Shown: positions 6,700 through 16,093, counted from the stretch's first letter. The stretch: DNA of 64,000 bases from Brevibacterium senegalense (GCF_000285835.1 NZ_HE978602.1:66499-130498); one strand, 5' to 3'. Notes: generated by a model not told the origin, from the letters alone. Numbers and translations: made by a program.

Positions 6700-8437
6700 C
6701 TATGGCTGGGCGGCGTTTCGGGCGGCCAGTTGTTCGTAGTAGTCCTTGGAGGCGGTCACGTCGGGCCCGTAGGGCTGGGTGCTGTAGTGCTCCAGCTCCA
6801 CCAGCGCCGGCGGCAGACCGGATGCCGACAGCACGGCACGGCCGCGGGGCAGGGCGGCGAGGTCGCCCACGTCCAGGAGGCGTTCGCGCTGGATGGCGGT
6901 GGACACGGACCGGCCGCCCTTCTGGGTGGAAGAGGTGCGGCGGATGACGTCGTGGTCCCCGATGAGCTGGGACAAAAACGGCAGGAACGCGGAGTCCGAC
7001 AAGCCCGACCCGGCGACCCGGATGTTCGCCGCACTCCAGAGCTTCTTCATGCCCTTCTCGCCGAAAGCCTCCAGGCCCTGGTCCCAGCCCTGGAAGAAGG
7101 AGGACAGCACGATCCCGCGGGAGCCGTAGTGCGAGTACACGTCCGGCAGCTGACGCCAGCGCACGACGTTGGCGACCTCATCGAGGACCCCGGTCATCGG
7201 CGGGGAGAGCCGCCCGCCGGGGTTCAGAGCGGCGATCTGTTCGGCCTCGGTCAGCACCGCCACCGCCAGGGCCCCGGCGATGGCCCGGGTGGACCCGGCA
7301 CCTTCCTTGGAGATCAGGTACAGGGTGTCGGTGGAGGCCGCGAAGCGTTTCGGGTCGAACTCGGCGCGGCCGAGCACTCCGGTGTCCCGCACCCACGGCA
7401 CCACCCGGTCATAGGACAGCACGTTGACCCAGGGGCGCATGGTCCCATACACGCCGTCGCGCTGCTTCGGGGTCAGCTGCTGGATCTTGGCCAGCGAGGC
7501 GGCCACCGCCGTCTGCCCATGCTCAAGCAACAGGTCCCGCGGGGTCTTGTCGTCGGGGGCCTGGGCCCAGACGAACACGTCGGTGATGGGCCTGCCCCCC
7601 CACCGATGCCGCGTAGAAGAGCATGGCCAGCAGCCGGCGGCCGTCGGACTCGAAGTAGGCGTCCTGGGTGGCCCCGGCACTGGTGGCCGAGGACACGAAG
7701 ATGTCCGCCAGGGCCTCGGCCCGCTCCATCCCCGTGATGAAGGACAGCGGGTTCCACCACCAGGTGGGTTCTTCCCCGATGATGCCCTGCACGTCGTGGA
7801 CCCACACCACCCCGGTCCGGGACCGGGGCCCGCGGGTCAGGTCCACGAGGTCGCGCTTGTTCGAGGTGGCCACGACGGGCCCCTTGGTCTCCAGGACCTG
7901 GGGGACGCACACACTGGTGGTCTTGCCCGCCCGGGGTCCCATGAGCCAGATCTGCACCCATTCCCAGGAGGCGTAAAGCCGCTTGCCGTTGTAGACCAGC
8001 TTGGCCAGCGGCACCCCCGGCCCGGCGGCGAGGGCCCGGAGCCGCTCGGCATCCCGGGCGGCGTGGGGCTCGGTGAGGGCGTCGAACTCGCGGGCCTTGG
8101 CCATCTTCGGCGCTAGATGGTCGATGCGGGTCCGGGTCTTCTGGGTGCGGCGCACCACCACGACGAAGGCGGCCGCGACCACCAGCAGCACCACCAGGCC
8201 GAGACCGAACACGGCCAGCTGCACGCCACCGACCGGTACGTTTCCGGTGGCCTGGCCGAGCAGCAGCTCCACCGGGCCGCCGGCGGTGTGGGTGCGGGTC
8301 GCGGGGTCGAGCCAGGCCCCGACCGTCCAGAGCAGCGCCCCGCCGAGGACGGCGGTGAGGACTCCGGCGGCTAGCACCCAGCCGGTCTCGGCCGAGGCCG
8401 GCTGGGTGCGCCGGCCGGGGCGGGGGTCTCCGAGCAT
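6700..8437 (-). pseudogene. TraG/TraD-type conjugal coupling protein, frameshifted
   Basis: Translation starts at ATG 8437 (overlapping the stop of the upstream ATPase fragment). Two membrane helices (about 8275-8400 and 8155-8230) are followed by Walker A GPRAGKTT. The frame breaks at a run of seven C on the plus strand (7595-7601, G7 on the coding strand). Upstream the protein reads LLAMLFYAASVGG, and in the next frame it continues RPITDVFVWAQAPDDKTPRD through Walker B VLDEVANV to a normal-looking C-terminus at 6700. Removing one G restores a single protein of about 579 residues. This ATPase would link relaxase-DNA to a type IV secretion channel. The shift may be a true pseudogene mutation, phase variation or a sequencing slip in the homopolymer. 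Confidence 0.8.
7595..7601. repeat. Homopolymer C7 at the traG frameshift
   Basis: Seven consecutive C residues lie exactly where the coupling-protein reading frame shifts by one. Six would restore the frame. Such runs are slippage-prone during replication and a common place for sequencing error. Confidence 0.8.
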
Positions 8438-9363
8438 CACTGCACCATGTCCCAGTCGCGGTTGGTGTTGGTGTTGTCGATCTCCAGGTCGGTGAGCTGA
8501 ACGTGCAGGGGCACCCCGGCCTCCTTGCCGGTCTTGAGCAGGAAGTTCCCCGCCCCGGGGCGCAAGCCGGCTTTGCCGGTCCAGGCGTCCACCGGGGCCT
8601 CGGCGATCCAGTCCGAGAGTTGGTAGACCTCGGCGCGGGAGAGGCCGAACACCTCCCGCAGATTGCCCATCTCGCCCTCGGCCAGCCCGCCGAGGAACAC
8701 CATGGCGGAGCGTTCCACGAACCCCCAGGCGGTGGCCGTCAGGTGCGGTTCGGCCAGTTTGAGGTCGTTCATGGTGTGGGTGACCATCACCTGGGCCATC
8801 ATCCGGCCCCTGTTGAGGCGGGTGATGGCGTCGATGAAGTGCACCATGTCGGCCGAGGCCCGCAGGATGCGCCAGAGCTCGTCCATGACCAGCAGGTAGG
8901 TCTTCCGTTGCCGTCCCTCGTCGGCGGCCAGGTACGCCTCCGCCGAGACGGTCGCGGAGCCGAGATTCCAGCACAGGGACTGCACCGCGGCCATGAGCAC
9001 GTGGTCGTTCTCGTTGACCCCGGAGATGTCGAACACGGCCGGACGGCCGACCTCGATGTGCTCGGAGGTCGGCTCGGAGAACATCGTCCCGTACATCCCC
9101 GACGGGCCCAGGGAGATCAGCGCGTCGAGGACCTCCCGGACGCGGGCGTCGTAGTCGGCGTCGTTGTCGTGGGTCAGGGTGACCGCCCGCAGGGATGCCG
9201 GCCGGGCGGTGATGTGGGCGATGACGTCGCCCAGAAGCGGCGGGGAGGTCAGGTCCGGGTCCAGGTCTGTCAGGGCGGTGGCGATCACGGAGCGCTCGTG
9301 CGGGGCGAGCTCACGGCCGAGCATCATCCCCACCACCCCGGCGATCAGCGACCACACACCCGG
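8437..9363 (-). pseudogene. VirB4/TraC-type conjugal transfer ATPase, 5'-truncated
   Basis: About 309 residues remain of a conjugative ATPase: GVWSLIAGVVGMMLGRELAP at the left, then GRPAVFDISGVNENDHVLMA, Walker B-like YLLVMDELWRILRA, AQVMVTHTMNDLKL and a C-terminal DNTNTNRDWDMVQ. The Walker A half is missing because the gene is cut at about 9363, where the tip of an IS21-like element begins. Its TGA overlaps the traG ATG (TGATG). The intact protein would power assembly of a type IV secretion system; here it is a relic, together with the broken traG. Confidence 0.8.
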
Positions 9364-9411
9364 GAGTGGGGCCAAATCAAAGCATCACAGTGGGGCCAAA
9401 TGAGGTTGTCA
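9364..9411. mobile_element. Terminal tip of an IS21-like element
   Basis: Two copies of AGTGGGGCCAAAT (9365-9377 and 9389-9401) lie within 48 bp and the sequence ends, read inward from 9411, with TGACAACC. Repeated GTGGGGCCAA-type boxes at an outer tip beginning TGA or TGT are typical of IS21-family ends. No istA or istB gene is present next to it, so only the tip remains. It joins the cut VirB4 gene (left) to the cut nuclease-Excalibur gene (right). The assignment rests on recognition of the repeat style only. Confidence 0.55.
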
Positions 9412-9892
9412 TACTCACGCGACGTGGCTGCCGCCGCGCAAGGGGTACCGGTGTGAGTATGTCGCCCGTCAGATCCGGGTGAAGCACGACTACGGCCTGT
9501 GGGTCACGCAACCGGAGTTCGACGCGATGGAGCGGCTGCTGCTCGACTGCGATGAGGACGCGTTCGGTGAGGACGACTGGCCCGGTCGCGGTGGCGGAGA
9601 TGTGCGGGAGACGGTGTCGGGGTCATCGGGCGGGTCTTCGAGCGGATCGGGCGGGTCGTCTGGGAGGTCGAGCGGTTCCGGCGGTTCCGGAAGCGCGTCG
9701 TCCGGTGGGTCGTCAACCGGGTCGTCGGGACCCGGTGCGTCCTCGGGCGGTGGTTCGTCGTCGGGCTCAGGGAGCGTCTACTTCGAGAACTGCACCGCCG
9801 CGCGCGAGGCCGGGGCCGCTCCCGTGCACGCGGGCGAGCCGGGTTATGCCTCGCACCTCGACCGCGACGGCGACGGAGTCGGCTGCGAGTGA
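9412..9892 (+). pseudogene. C-terminal fragment of an HNH/DUF1524-type nuclease fused to an Excalibur domain
   Basis: In frame from about 9412 the sequence reads TWLPPRKGYRCEYVARQIRV and KHDYGLWVTQPEFDAMERLL, which is how actinobacterial DUF1524 (GmrSD C-terminal-like) HNH nuclease family proteins end. A 70-residue Gly/Ser-rich linker follows (about 9610-9775), then an Excalibur calcium-binding domain, YFENCTAAREAGAAPVHAGE with terminal DRDGDGVGCE. The HNH core is absent because the gene is cut at 9412 by the IS21-like tip. A GTG at 9479 could start a shorter product of 137 residues. Such proteins are usually secreted or surface nucleases. Confidence 0.72.
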
Positions 9893-9922
9893 GCGCGGCG
9901 CGGTCGCGGCTTCGCGACGCAT

Positions 9923-9989
9923 AGCCTGAGGGTCCGACACACCCGCGCCCGCGCGGTCCCGTCGAGCACGCAATCGGCGTGTCGAGGCT
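9923..9989. terminator. Imperfect palindrome between convergent genes
   Basis: AGCCT (9923-9927) and CGACAC (9935-9940) pair with GTGTCG (9979-9984) and AGGCT (9985-9989). The right half (GGTCCCGTCGAGCACGC) is close to the palindrome at 18866-18935. It separates the nuclease fragment (+) from the LysR gene (-) and is a plausible bidirectional terminator or small intergenic repeat. Confidence 0.5.
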
Positions 9990-10089
9990 GAGGGGCCCGG
10001 CGCGGGTGGCAGTGCGCGGTCAGGCCCGCTCGCTCAGACGCACGCGGCCGGCTCGCCCCACATGACCATGACGCGAAGGGGCTCATCCG

Positions 10090-11049
10090 TCAGGTTATCG
10101 AGGTCGTGACCGGCCCCGGATGCCCCATCTCGCCTCGTCCCGCCTCGATCGCTCGTGCCGCATCGCCCAGAGCGGTGAGCGCGGCGTCCACCATGGGGCG
10201 GGCCTCACTGCCACGGCGGATGCCACTGAGGATCCGTCGCGACGGGACCGGATCGCCGGTCAGCGGCACGCGCACCACGTCGTGTCCGGCGGGCAGCCGC
10301 GCCAGTCGCGGGACGAGCGAGACTCCCAGGCCCGCGCTCACCAGCGCCGCGCCGGTCTCCCACTCGCGGGAGATGTGCGTCTCCCGGGGACGGAACCCCG
10401 CCGCCGAGCATGCCGCCAGCACCAGCCCGTGATACGTCGACCCCGGCCTGTCCATGATCCACGGTTCCTCCGCCGCGTCGATGAGGGCGACCGATTCCCG
10501 ACTCGCCAGTGGATGTGACGCCGGCACCAGGAGGTCGAGCGGATCCTTCAGCAGGTCGTACTGGAGGAACCGCTGGTCGTTGCGGGCCGGCAGCGGATCC
10601 GTCGCGACGACGACGGCCACGTCAGCGCGCTCGGCCAGCAGCAGCTCGAAGCACTCGACGGGGTCGGCCTCGACGATCGTCACCTTCCCGCCCGGGAACG
10701 CCCGCCCCACCGCCGAGGCCGCGGCCGGCAGCAACGACCCCGCTGCGGTCGAGAAGCCGCACAGGGTGAGGGAGGGATCGCGCACCGCGTCGCCGGCCTG
10801 CAGCACCTGCCCGCGCATCTCCTCCCACCGCGTTCTCAGTTCGTGGGCGTGCTGCAGCAGGAGGAGGCCGGCGGCGGTGAACCGCAGCGTGCGCCCCCGC
10901 TGCTCCACCAGCGCGACACCCACATCGTCGGACAGGGTCTTGAGCTGGTGCGATACCGCGGAAGGTGTGTACGACAGCGCCTGTGCCGTCGCCGTCACCG
11001 TGCCCTTCTCCGCGAGCATCCGCAGCACCGTGAGTCTGCGATCGATCAT
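10090..11049 (-). CDS. LysR-family transcriptional regulator
   Basis: The 319-residue protein has an N-terminal LysR helix-turn-helix (RLTVLRMLAEKGTVTATAQA and LSYTPSAVSHQLKTL, residues about 4-40) and a periplasmic-binding-like effector domain. The start ATG at 11049 has CAGACT 6 nt upstream, which suggests a leaderless transcript; a GTG/ATG 15 nt further out is less likely. It is divergent from the gbcA-like gene, with an inverted repeat at 11089-11121 in between, so it most likely controls the betaine demethylase operon and itself. The inducer is not known. Confidence 0.88.
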   Translation of the reverse strand: MIDRRLTVLRMLAEKGTVTATAQALSYTPSAVSHQLKTLSDDVGVALVEQRGRTLRFTAAGLLLLQHAHELRTRWEEMRGQVLQAGDAVRDPSLTLCGFSTAAGSLLPAAASAVGRAFPGGKVTIVEADPVECFELLLAERADVAVVVATDPLPARNDQRFLQYDLLKDPLDLLVPASHPLASRESVALIDAAEEPWIMDRPGSTYHGLVLAACSAAGFRPRETHISREWETGAALVSAGLGVSLVPRLARLPAGHDVVRVPLTGDPVPSRRILSGIRRGSEARPMVDAALTALGDAARAIEAGRGEMGHPGPVTTSIT

Positions 11050-11088
11050 GCAACCAGTCTGCACGATCTCATGGAATTCCGTTCGCTT

Positions 11089-11121
11089 ATCTTTCCAGCA
11101 TCAGTGGCCGACACTGAAGAT
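11089..11121. promoter_or_regulatory. Nested inverted repeat in the lysR/gbcA divergent promoter
   Basis: CAGTG-GCCGA-CACTG (11102-11116) sits inside ATCTT (11089-11093) and AAGAT (11117-11121). Dyads of this kind between a LysR gene and its divergent target are the usual regulator binding site. The inner arms are 5 bp, so this is a suggestion only. Confidence 0.5.
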
Positions 11122-11210
11122 ACGGACCGGGGCGACGGGGCCTCCGCATCGGCACGCGGCGGCATCGCACCCTGGTGGACTCACTGCATCGACGCAAGGA
11201 GGGACCGACA

Positions 11211-12650
11211 ATGACGACGATCCCACGCCCCACAGAGACCCTGGCCCGGCCCGGCACCGCGGCGGGCGCGGGCAGTGCCCGGGCCACGGCCTCGGCGGCG
11301 GCCGCCCAGCCCGGCACCTGGGAGCACGCGGTCGTGAACCGGCGCCCCGGATACTCGCTGGAGGCGCCCTTCTACACGGACCCGGAGTTCTACCGGAAGG
11401 ACCTCGAGGCGGTCTTCCTGCGCACCTGGATCTTCGCCGCCTCCGTCGCCGAGGTCCCGGAGCCCGGCGATTTCGTCACCCTCGACGTGGGGCGGGCCTC
11501 CGTCATCATCATCCGCGACGATGACGAGGAGATCCGCGCCCACCACAACGTGTGCCGGCATCGGGGTGCTCGGCTGCTGATGGAGGTCTCGGGGTCGGTG
11601 GGCAACATCGTGTGCGGCTACCACCAGTGGACGTACTCGCCGGAGGGCGACCTCCTGCACGCCGGGGTGCAGGCGCCGGGCTTCGACCGGAAGGAGTTCT
11701 CGCTGCGGCCCGTGCACGTGCGCGTAGTCGCAGGCCTCATCTTCGTGTGCCTGGGAGCGGAGGCGCCGGGGGACATCGACGAGGTCGCGAAGCGGATCGG
11801 CCCCTACATCGCGCCGCACGCGCTGGAGCGGACGACGGTCGCGTTCCAGGAGGACATCGTCGAGGTCGCGAACTGGAAACTCGTGATGGAGAACAACCGC
11901 GAGTGCTACCACTGCGAGGCCGGCCATCCCGAGCTCACCTGCACGTTCTTCCCCACGTACGGGTACAGGGTGGAGGAGATCCCCGCCCGGCTCATGCCCG
12001 CCCACGACCGCTACCTGGCCGCCGAGCAGCTCCTGTCCGTCAACGCCGACCGCAACGGTCTGCTGACGGAGGCGATCGAGGAGCTGAGCGGCCGCCCCAC
12101 CGGATTCCGCATCCAGCGGGAGGCCCTGGACGGAGCGGGCGAGTCGTACACGAAGGACGGGGCGGCGGCGTCGAAGAAGCTGCTGGGCGAGTTCGACACC
12201 CCTGTGCTGGGGCGACTGTCCCTGCACGTCCAGCCCAACACGTGGTTCCATTTCCTGGGCGACCACGTCGTCACGTTCGCGCTGGTGCCGCTCGATGTCG
12301 ACCGCACGCTGGTGCGGACGACGTGGCTGGTCCACGAGGACGCGGTCGAGGGCGAGGACTACGACATCCCGCACATGACGGAGGTCTGGCACCAGACGAA
12401 CGCGCAGGACGCCGTCCTGTGCGAGCGCGCGCAGCTGGGCGTCAGCAGCCCCGCCTACGTGCCCGGCCCCTACGCGCCGCACGAGTACCAGGTCGACGAG
12501 TTCATCGCCTGGTACCTGGAGCGGCTGAGGGACTACGGCGGGCTCGAGGGTGTGGCGGGTGCTGGTGGGGCTGGTGCGGCTGGTGCTGCTGCCGCTGGTG
12601 CGGTCGCGGGTTCCGGCGTTGGTGACAGCGGAGCGGAGGCGGCCTCATGA
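11211..12650 (+). CDS. gbcA: Rieske-type oxygenase, glycine betaine demethylase (GbcA-like)
   Basis: The 479-residue protein has a Rieske [2Fe-2S] site, Cys115-x-His117 and Cys135-x2-His138 (NVCRHRGAR and CGYHQW), and the mononuclear iron site in ENNRECYHCEAGHPEL (His234, His239). The length, the ENNRECYHC motif and the partner reductase gene point to the GbcA/stachydrine demethylase group, which removes a methyl group from glycine betaine as formaldehyde to give dimethylglycine. AAGGAGGG lies just upstream of the ATG at 11211. The last 30 or so residues (GVAGAGGAGAAGAAAAGAVA onwards) are a Gly/Ala tail outside the enzyme fold. The stop overlaps the gbcB ATG (ATGA). Carnitine or choline oxygenase is the main alternative; nearby BHMT supports betaine. 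Confidence 0.78.
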   Translation: MTTIPRPTETLARPGTAAGAGSARATASAAAAQPGTWEHAVVNRRPGYSLEAPFYTDPEFYRKDLEAVFLRTWIFAASVAEVPEPGDFVTLDVGRASVIIIRDDDEEIRAHHNVCRHRGARLLMEVSGSVGNIVCGYHQWTYSPEGDLLHAGVQAPGFDRKEFSLRPVHVRVVAGLIFVCLGAEAPGDIDEVAKRIGPYIAPHALERTTVAFQEDIVEVANWKLVMENNRECYHCEAGHPELTCTFFPTYGYRVEEIPARLMPAHDRYLAAEQLLSVNADRNGLLTEAIEELSGRPTGFRIQREALDGAGESYTKDGAAASKKLLGEFDTPVLGRLSLHVQPNTWFHFLGDHVVTFALVPLDVDRTLVRTTWLVHEDAVEGEDYDIPHMTEVWHQTNAQDAVLCERAQLGVSSPAYVPGPYAPHEYQVDEFIAWYLERLRDYGGLEGVAGAGGAGAAGAAAAGAVAGSGVGDSGAEAAS

Positions 12651-13792
12651 CGACGTACTACGACGGCGGGTCGGGGACGCCCACGACCGAGGTGCCGACG
12701 GCCTCGGCGTGGGGTGCCTCGACGGCTCTGCCGCGGGACGAGTTCACCGGCGACCTCGTCTGCACCGCCCTCACGCCGGTCACGCACGACGTCCTCGACG
12801 TGACGCTGCGGGCGGCTGACGGCGGGACGCTGCCGTACTCGCCGGGCCAGTACTACACGTTCACCTTCCCGGGGCTGGGGCCGGGCGGGGAAGGTGTGGA
12901 TCGGTGCTATTCGGTGAGCTCGGCGGCGGTGACCGGCGGGGGCGTCGAGGAGCTCACGATCACGGTCAAGCGGGTGCCGGGCGGGCCGGTCTCCGCGTTC
13001 GTGCACGAGCGCCTGCGCGTGGGTGACACGCTGCGCGCGGATGGACCGTACGGCGTGTTCGGCTCCGACGTGCGGCCCGGCGCGGGCGCGCTGTACCTGT
13101 CCGCGGGCAGCGGGATCACCCCGTTCCTGTCGATGATGCGGACGCGGGCGGTGCTGCTGGAGAAGGGCGAACGGAGCCTGCCACTGTGGTCGTCGGTCGT
13201 GCATGTGCACGCGGCGCACTCGCCGGCGGACCTCGTCCACCGCGTCGAGGTCATGGGCCTGTCCGACCGCCACGAGACCACCGTCATCCCGGTCTGCTCC
13301 GCGGATTCCCCCGCCGAGGCCTGGGCCGGCGTCCGCGGCCGCCTCACCGCCCAGAAACTGGCGGTCCTGGTGCCGGACCTCATGGAGCGCGAGGTCCTGG
13401 TGTGCGGGCCCACCGCGTTCATGGAGGCCGTCGTCGCGATGGTCGTGGACCTGGGCGTTCCGGCCGAGCGCATCCACCTCGAGTCGTACGTGTTCGGGGA
13501 GAAGCCGCGGGTGCCGGCCCAGGCCTCGGCGTGGGTGTTCTCCATCGAGTTCCGCGGTGCGGGGCGGACGGTGTCCTGCCCGGCGGGGACGACGATCCTG
13601 GCGGCGGCCAGGGAGGCGGGGATCGCGCACCCGTCGTCGTGCGCCGAGGGCGTGTGCGGCACCTGCAAGGCGACGATGGTGAGTGGCGAGGTGGACATGG
13701 ACCACCAGGGCGGGATCCGGCCGCGGGAGGTGCGGGAGGGGAAGATCCTGCCGTGCTGCTCGGTGCCGCGGACGGACATCGTGCTGGAGTGA
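12647..13792 (+). CDS. gbcB: FAD/[2Fe-2S] oxidoreductase, reductase partner of the Rieske oxygenase (GbcB-like)
   Basis: The 381-residue protein has an FAD-binding barrel (SPGQYYTFTFPGLG, DRCYSVSSAA), an NAD-binding ferredoxin-reductase domain (LYLSAGSGITPFLSMM, VLVCGPTAFMEAVV) and a C-terminal plant-type [2Fe-2S] domain (SSCAEGVCGTCKATM with a last Cys in LPCC). This is the standard order in GbcB, which passes electrons from NAD(P)H to the Rieske oxygenase. It overlaps gbcA by 4 nt, so the two are made together. Other Rieske reductases share this layout, so specificity comes from the partner. Confidence 0.82.
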   Translation: MTTYYDGGSGTPTTEVPTASAWGASTALPRDEFTGDLVCTALTPVTHDVLDVTLRAADGGTLPYSPGQYYTFTFPGLGPGGEGVDRCYSVSSAAVTGGGVEELTITVKRVPGGPVSAFVHERLRVGDTLRADGPYGVFGSDVRPGAGALYLSAGSGITPFLSMMRTRAVLLEKGERSLPLWSSVVHVHAAHSPADLVHRVEVMGLSDRHETTVIPVCSADSPAEAWAGVRGRLTAQKLAVLVPDLMEREVLVCGPTAFMEAVVAMVVDLGVPAERIHLESYVFGEKPRVPAQASAWVFSIEFRGAGRTVSCPAGTTILAAAREAGIAHPSSCAEGVCGTCKATMVSGEVDMDHQGGIRPREVREGKILPCCSVPRTDIVLE

Positions 13793-13997
13793 GGGTCGCG
13801 TGTCGCGGTGGCCCCGTGTGGGGGTAGCATGGCGGCGGCGCAGATCCATCGCCCAGCCATCGCACCGACCCCAGCTCGGACGCGCAGGTGAAGGGGAGCA
13901 GATCCTCGGATCACAGCACAAGCACGACCACCGTGGGACCAGTGACGAGTCACGCGCCGTGCAGGCTGGGGATGCGAGCGGCGCGGGAAGACCGCAC

Positions 13998-14474
13998 ATG
14001 ACCACTCGGAGTGACTTCAAGACGATCGTCCGCGCTTGCATGGCGCGCACCGGCGAGAACTACACGACCGCCCGCGCAGCGCTGGAGCTGGATCGCGAGG
14101 CCGCGCGGATCGCACACGAGCGCCTCATCCGCCCGCATGTCGAGGGGGCCGGTGAGCACCTGCGCCTTCTTCGGATCCCCGCGCGCAGGCGCCCCCGATT
14201 CGCGGTGCTGCTGGAGCTGCTGGCCCGCTTCGTTCCCGGCGAGACCTACACGGAGACCCAGGTGAACGCGATCCTGCGCCCGGTCCACGACGACGTCGCG
14301 TACCTGCGGCGCGAACTCATCGACTACCGTCTGCTCGAACGCGATTCGCTGGGCACGTACTGGGTGGCGCCGCGCCCGCCGGTCCGCGACGGGAACGAGG
14401 CGCAGGAGTCGGGGGATTGGGAGCGGATCTGGTTGCCGGATTTCTTGGCGGTGGGTGAGCGAAAGACTGAGTGA
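13998..14474 (+). CDS. DUF2087 domain-containing protein
   Basis: The 158-residue product has a helical N-terminus (residues 1-45, TTRSDFKTIVRACMARTGEN) and a DUF2087 domain in the middle (about 55-110: RRRPRFAVLLELLARFVPGE, then VNAILRPVHDDVAYLRRELI and DYRLLERDSLGTYW), a winged-helix-like fold often found fused to regulators. I start it at ATG 13998 because the upstream in-frame sequence is Arg-rich and lies over the end of gbcB in another frame; no good ribosome binding site is seen. It stands alone on the plus strand between gbcB and the methionine synthase-like gene. Function is not known. Confidence 0.7.
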   Translation: MTTRSDFKTIVRACMARTGENYTTARAALELDREAARIAHERLIRPHVEGAGEHLRLLRIPARRRPRFAVLLELLARFVPGETYTETQVNAILRPVHDDVAYLRRELIDYRLLERDSLGTYWVAPRPPVRDGNEAQESGDWERIWLPDFLAVGERKTE

Positions 14475-14661
14475 GAGTGCGGATCGGCCGCGTCGGTTTG
14501 TGACGTTTCATCGCCTTCCGTGACGCTCCGCGCGGGCCAGCTGTACACGCGTGTGATGACCTGTGATCGTCCGCACGCGCCGCGGAGTCCTCGGAGACCG
14601 GGGTGCGGGCGGGATACCCAAGACACCTAGCCGGGTAACCGGGTTCCACAAGGAGATCACC

Positions 14662-15879
14662 ATGTCCGACGCCATCCGCACCTCCCACGCCGGATCGCTT
14701 CCGCGCACCCCCGCCCTCATCGAGGCGAACGCCACAAAGGCCTCGGGGACCGCCAGCCCCGAGGAGTACGCCGCACTGCTGACCGACAGTGTCGTCGACC
14801 TGCTGCAGAGGCAGAAGGACCTGGGCATCACCGAGCCCAACGACGGCGAGTACGGGCACGCGATGGCCTCGCAGTTCGACTACGGCGCGTGGTGGCACTA
14901 CTCGTTCAACCGGACGAACGGGCTGGAGATCTCCGGTGAGGGCCTGTGGAACCTCCCCAAGCAGGTGAGCGAGCCGGGCAACATCAAGCTCACCAGCTTC
15001 GCGGACCGCCGCGACCGCAACCTCTTCCCGGCCGCGTACAGCGATCCGGACGCGGGCACGGATACCGGCACGCAGCCGGGGTTCCCCGTGGCCGTCGGCC
15101 CGATCTCCTACGCCGGGCACGAGGCCGTCGCCCGTGACATCTCGAACGTGACGAAGGGCCTCGAAGCCGCCGGCTACGAAACGTCGCGCGGCTTCCTCAA
15201 CGCGCTGTCGCCGGCCTCGGCCGCACGCATCGAGAACGAGCACTACGCCACCTACGAGGAGTTCGTGTGGGCGTGGGCGGATGTGCTGCGCGAGGAGTAC
15301 CTCGCCATCACCGAGGCCGGACTCACCGTGCAGATCGACGACCCCTCGCTGGCGGAGAACTTCGACCAGATCAACCCCGAGCCCAGCTACGACGACTACC
15401 AGGCCTTCACGCAGCTGAGCATCGACGCGCTCAACCACGCCCTGCGCGGCATCGACCCGCAGCAGGTCCGGGTGCACACGTGTTGGGGCTCCTGGCACGG
15501 ACCCCACGTGACAGACCTGCCGTTCTCCGTCATCGTCGACCAGGTCCTCACGATCAACGCCGCCGGCATCACGTTCGAGGCGGCGAACGTCCGCCACGAG
15601 CACGAGTGGAAGATCTGGAAGGACGTCACGCTGCCGGACGACAAATACATCATCCCGGGCATCGTCTCCCACTCGACGAACGTCGTGGAGCACCCGGAGC
15701 TCGTCGCGGATCGGGTCTCGCGCCTGGCGAACCTCGTGGGTGCCGATCGCGTCGTGGCCTCGACGGACTGCGGCCTGGGCGGTCGCGTCCACCCGGAGAT
15801 CGCAGTCGCGAAGCTGCAGTCGCTGGTCGAGGGCACGCGGATCGCGTCGGAGTCGTTCAATCGCTCGGTGCTCGTCTGA
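14662..15879 (+). CDS. Cobalamin-independent methionine synthase II-like protein (MetE C-terminal fold)
   Basis: The 405-residue protein matches the C-terminal catalytic half of MetE without the N-terminal half: SHAGSLPRTPALIEANATK at the start, GPISYAGHEAV, QIDDPSLAENFDQI, then the zinc ligands His272 and Cys274 (VHTCWGSWHG) and Cys370 (ASTDCGLGGR). The zinc site should activate homocysteine or a related thiol. The methyl donor in this short family is not settled; it need not be methyl-tetrahydrofolate. AAGGAG sits 7 nt before the ATG. The location between betaine demethylase and BHMT genes suggests a part in one-carbon or methionine metabolism. Confidence 0.8.
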   Translation: MSDAIRTSHAGSLPRTPALIEANATKASGTASPEEYAALLTDSVVDLLQRQKDLGITEPNDGEYGHAMASQFDYGAWWHYSFNRTNGLEISGEGLWNLPKQVSEPGNIKLTSFADRRDRNLFPAAYSDPDAGTDTGTQPGFPVAVGPISYAGHEAVARDISNVTKGLEAAGYETSRGFLNALSPASAARIENEHYATYEEFVWAWADVLREEYLAITEAGLTVQIDDPSLAENFDQINPEPSYDDYQAFTQLSIDALNHALRGIDPQQVRVHTCWGSWHGPHVTDLPFSVIVDQVLTINAAGITFEAANVRHEHEWKIWKDVTLPDDKYIIPGIVSHSTNVVEHPELVADRVSRLANLVGADRVVASTDCGLGGRVHPEIAVAKLQSLVEGTRIASESFNRSVLV

Positions 15880-15916
15880 CGAGAGCCGCTCCCCGATCCC
15901 GTCACTGAGTGACATG

Positions 15917-15967
15917 AGACGGCCGGGTGTTCCCGCCACTTCGCGTGGTGGGGACGCCCGGCCGTCT
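15917..15967. terminator. Strong hairpin between convergent genes
   Basis: AGACGGCCGGGTGTTCCCGC (from 15917) pairs with the reverse-complementary stretch ending GCCCGGCCGTCT at 15967, around a TTCGCG loop. The stem is about 22 bp with two or three mismatches. It lies between the methionine synthase-like gene (+) and the ATP-grasp gene (-) and can stop both. Confidence 0.8.
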
Positions 15968-16093
15968 GTCGTGTGGGACGAGCCTGTCACCGAGCCGAGG
16001 GTGAACGGTTCGTCACCAGGGTGCGCGCAGGGAGGTTTCGAACCGCGTGCCCATGTCTCGCGGGGCAGGGGTGTGTGGCGAATACGCCGCTGG

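Noticed and set aside
11181-12482. A 433-codon minus-strand frame over the Rieske oxygenase
   Set aside because: Antisense shadow of gbcA; repetitive Val/Arg/Asp composition and no motifs.
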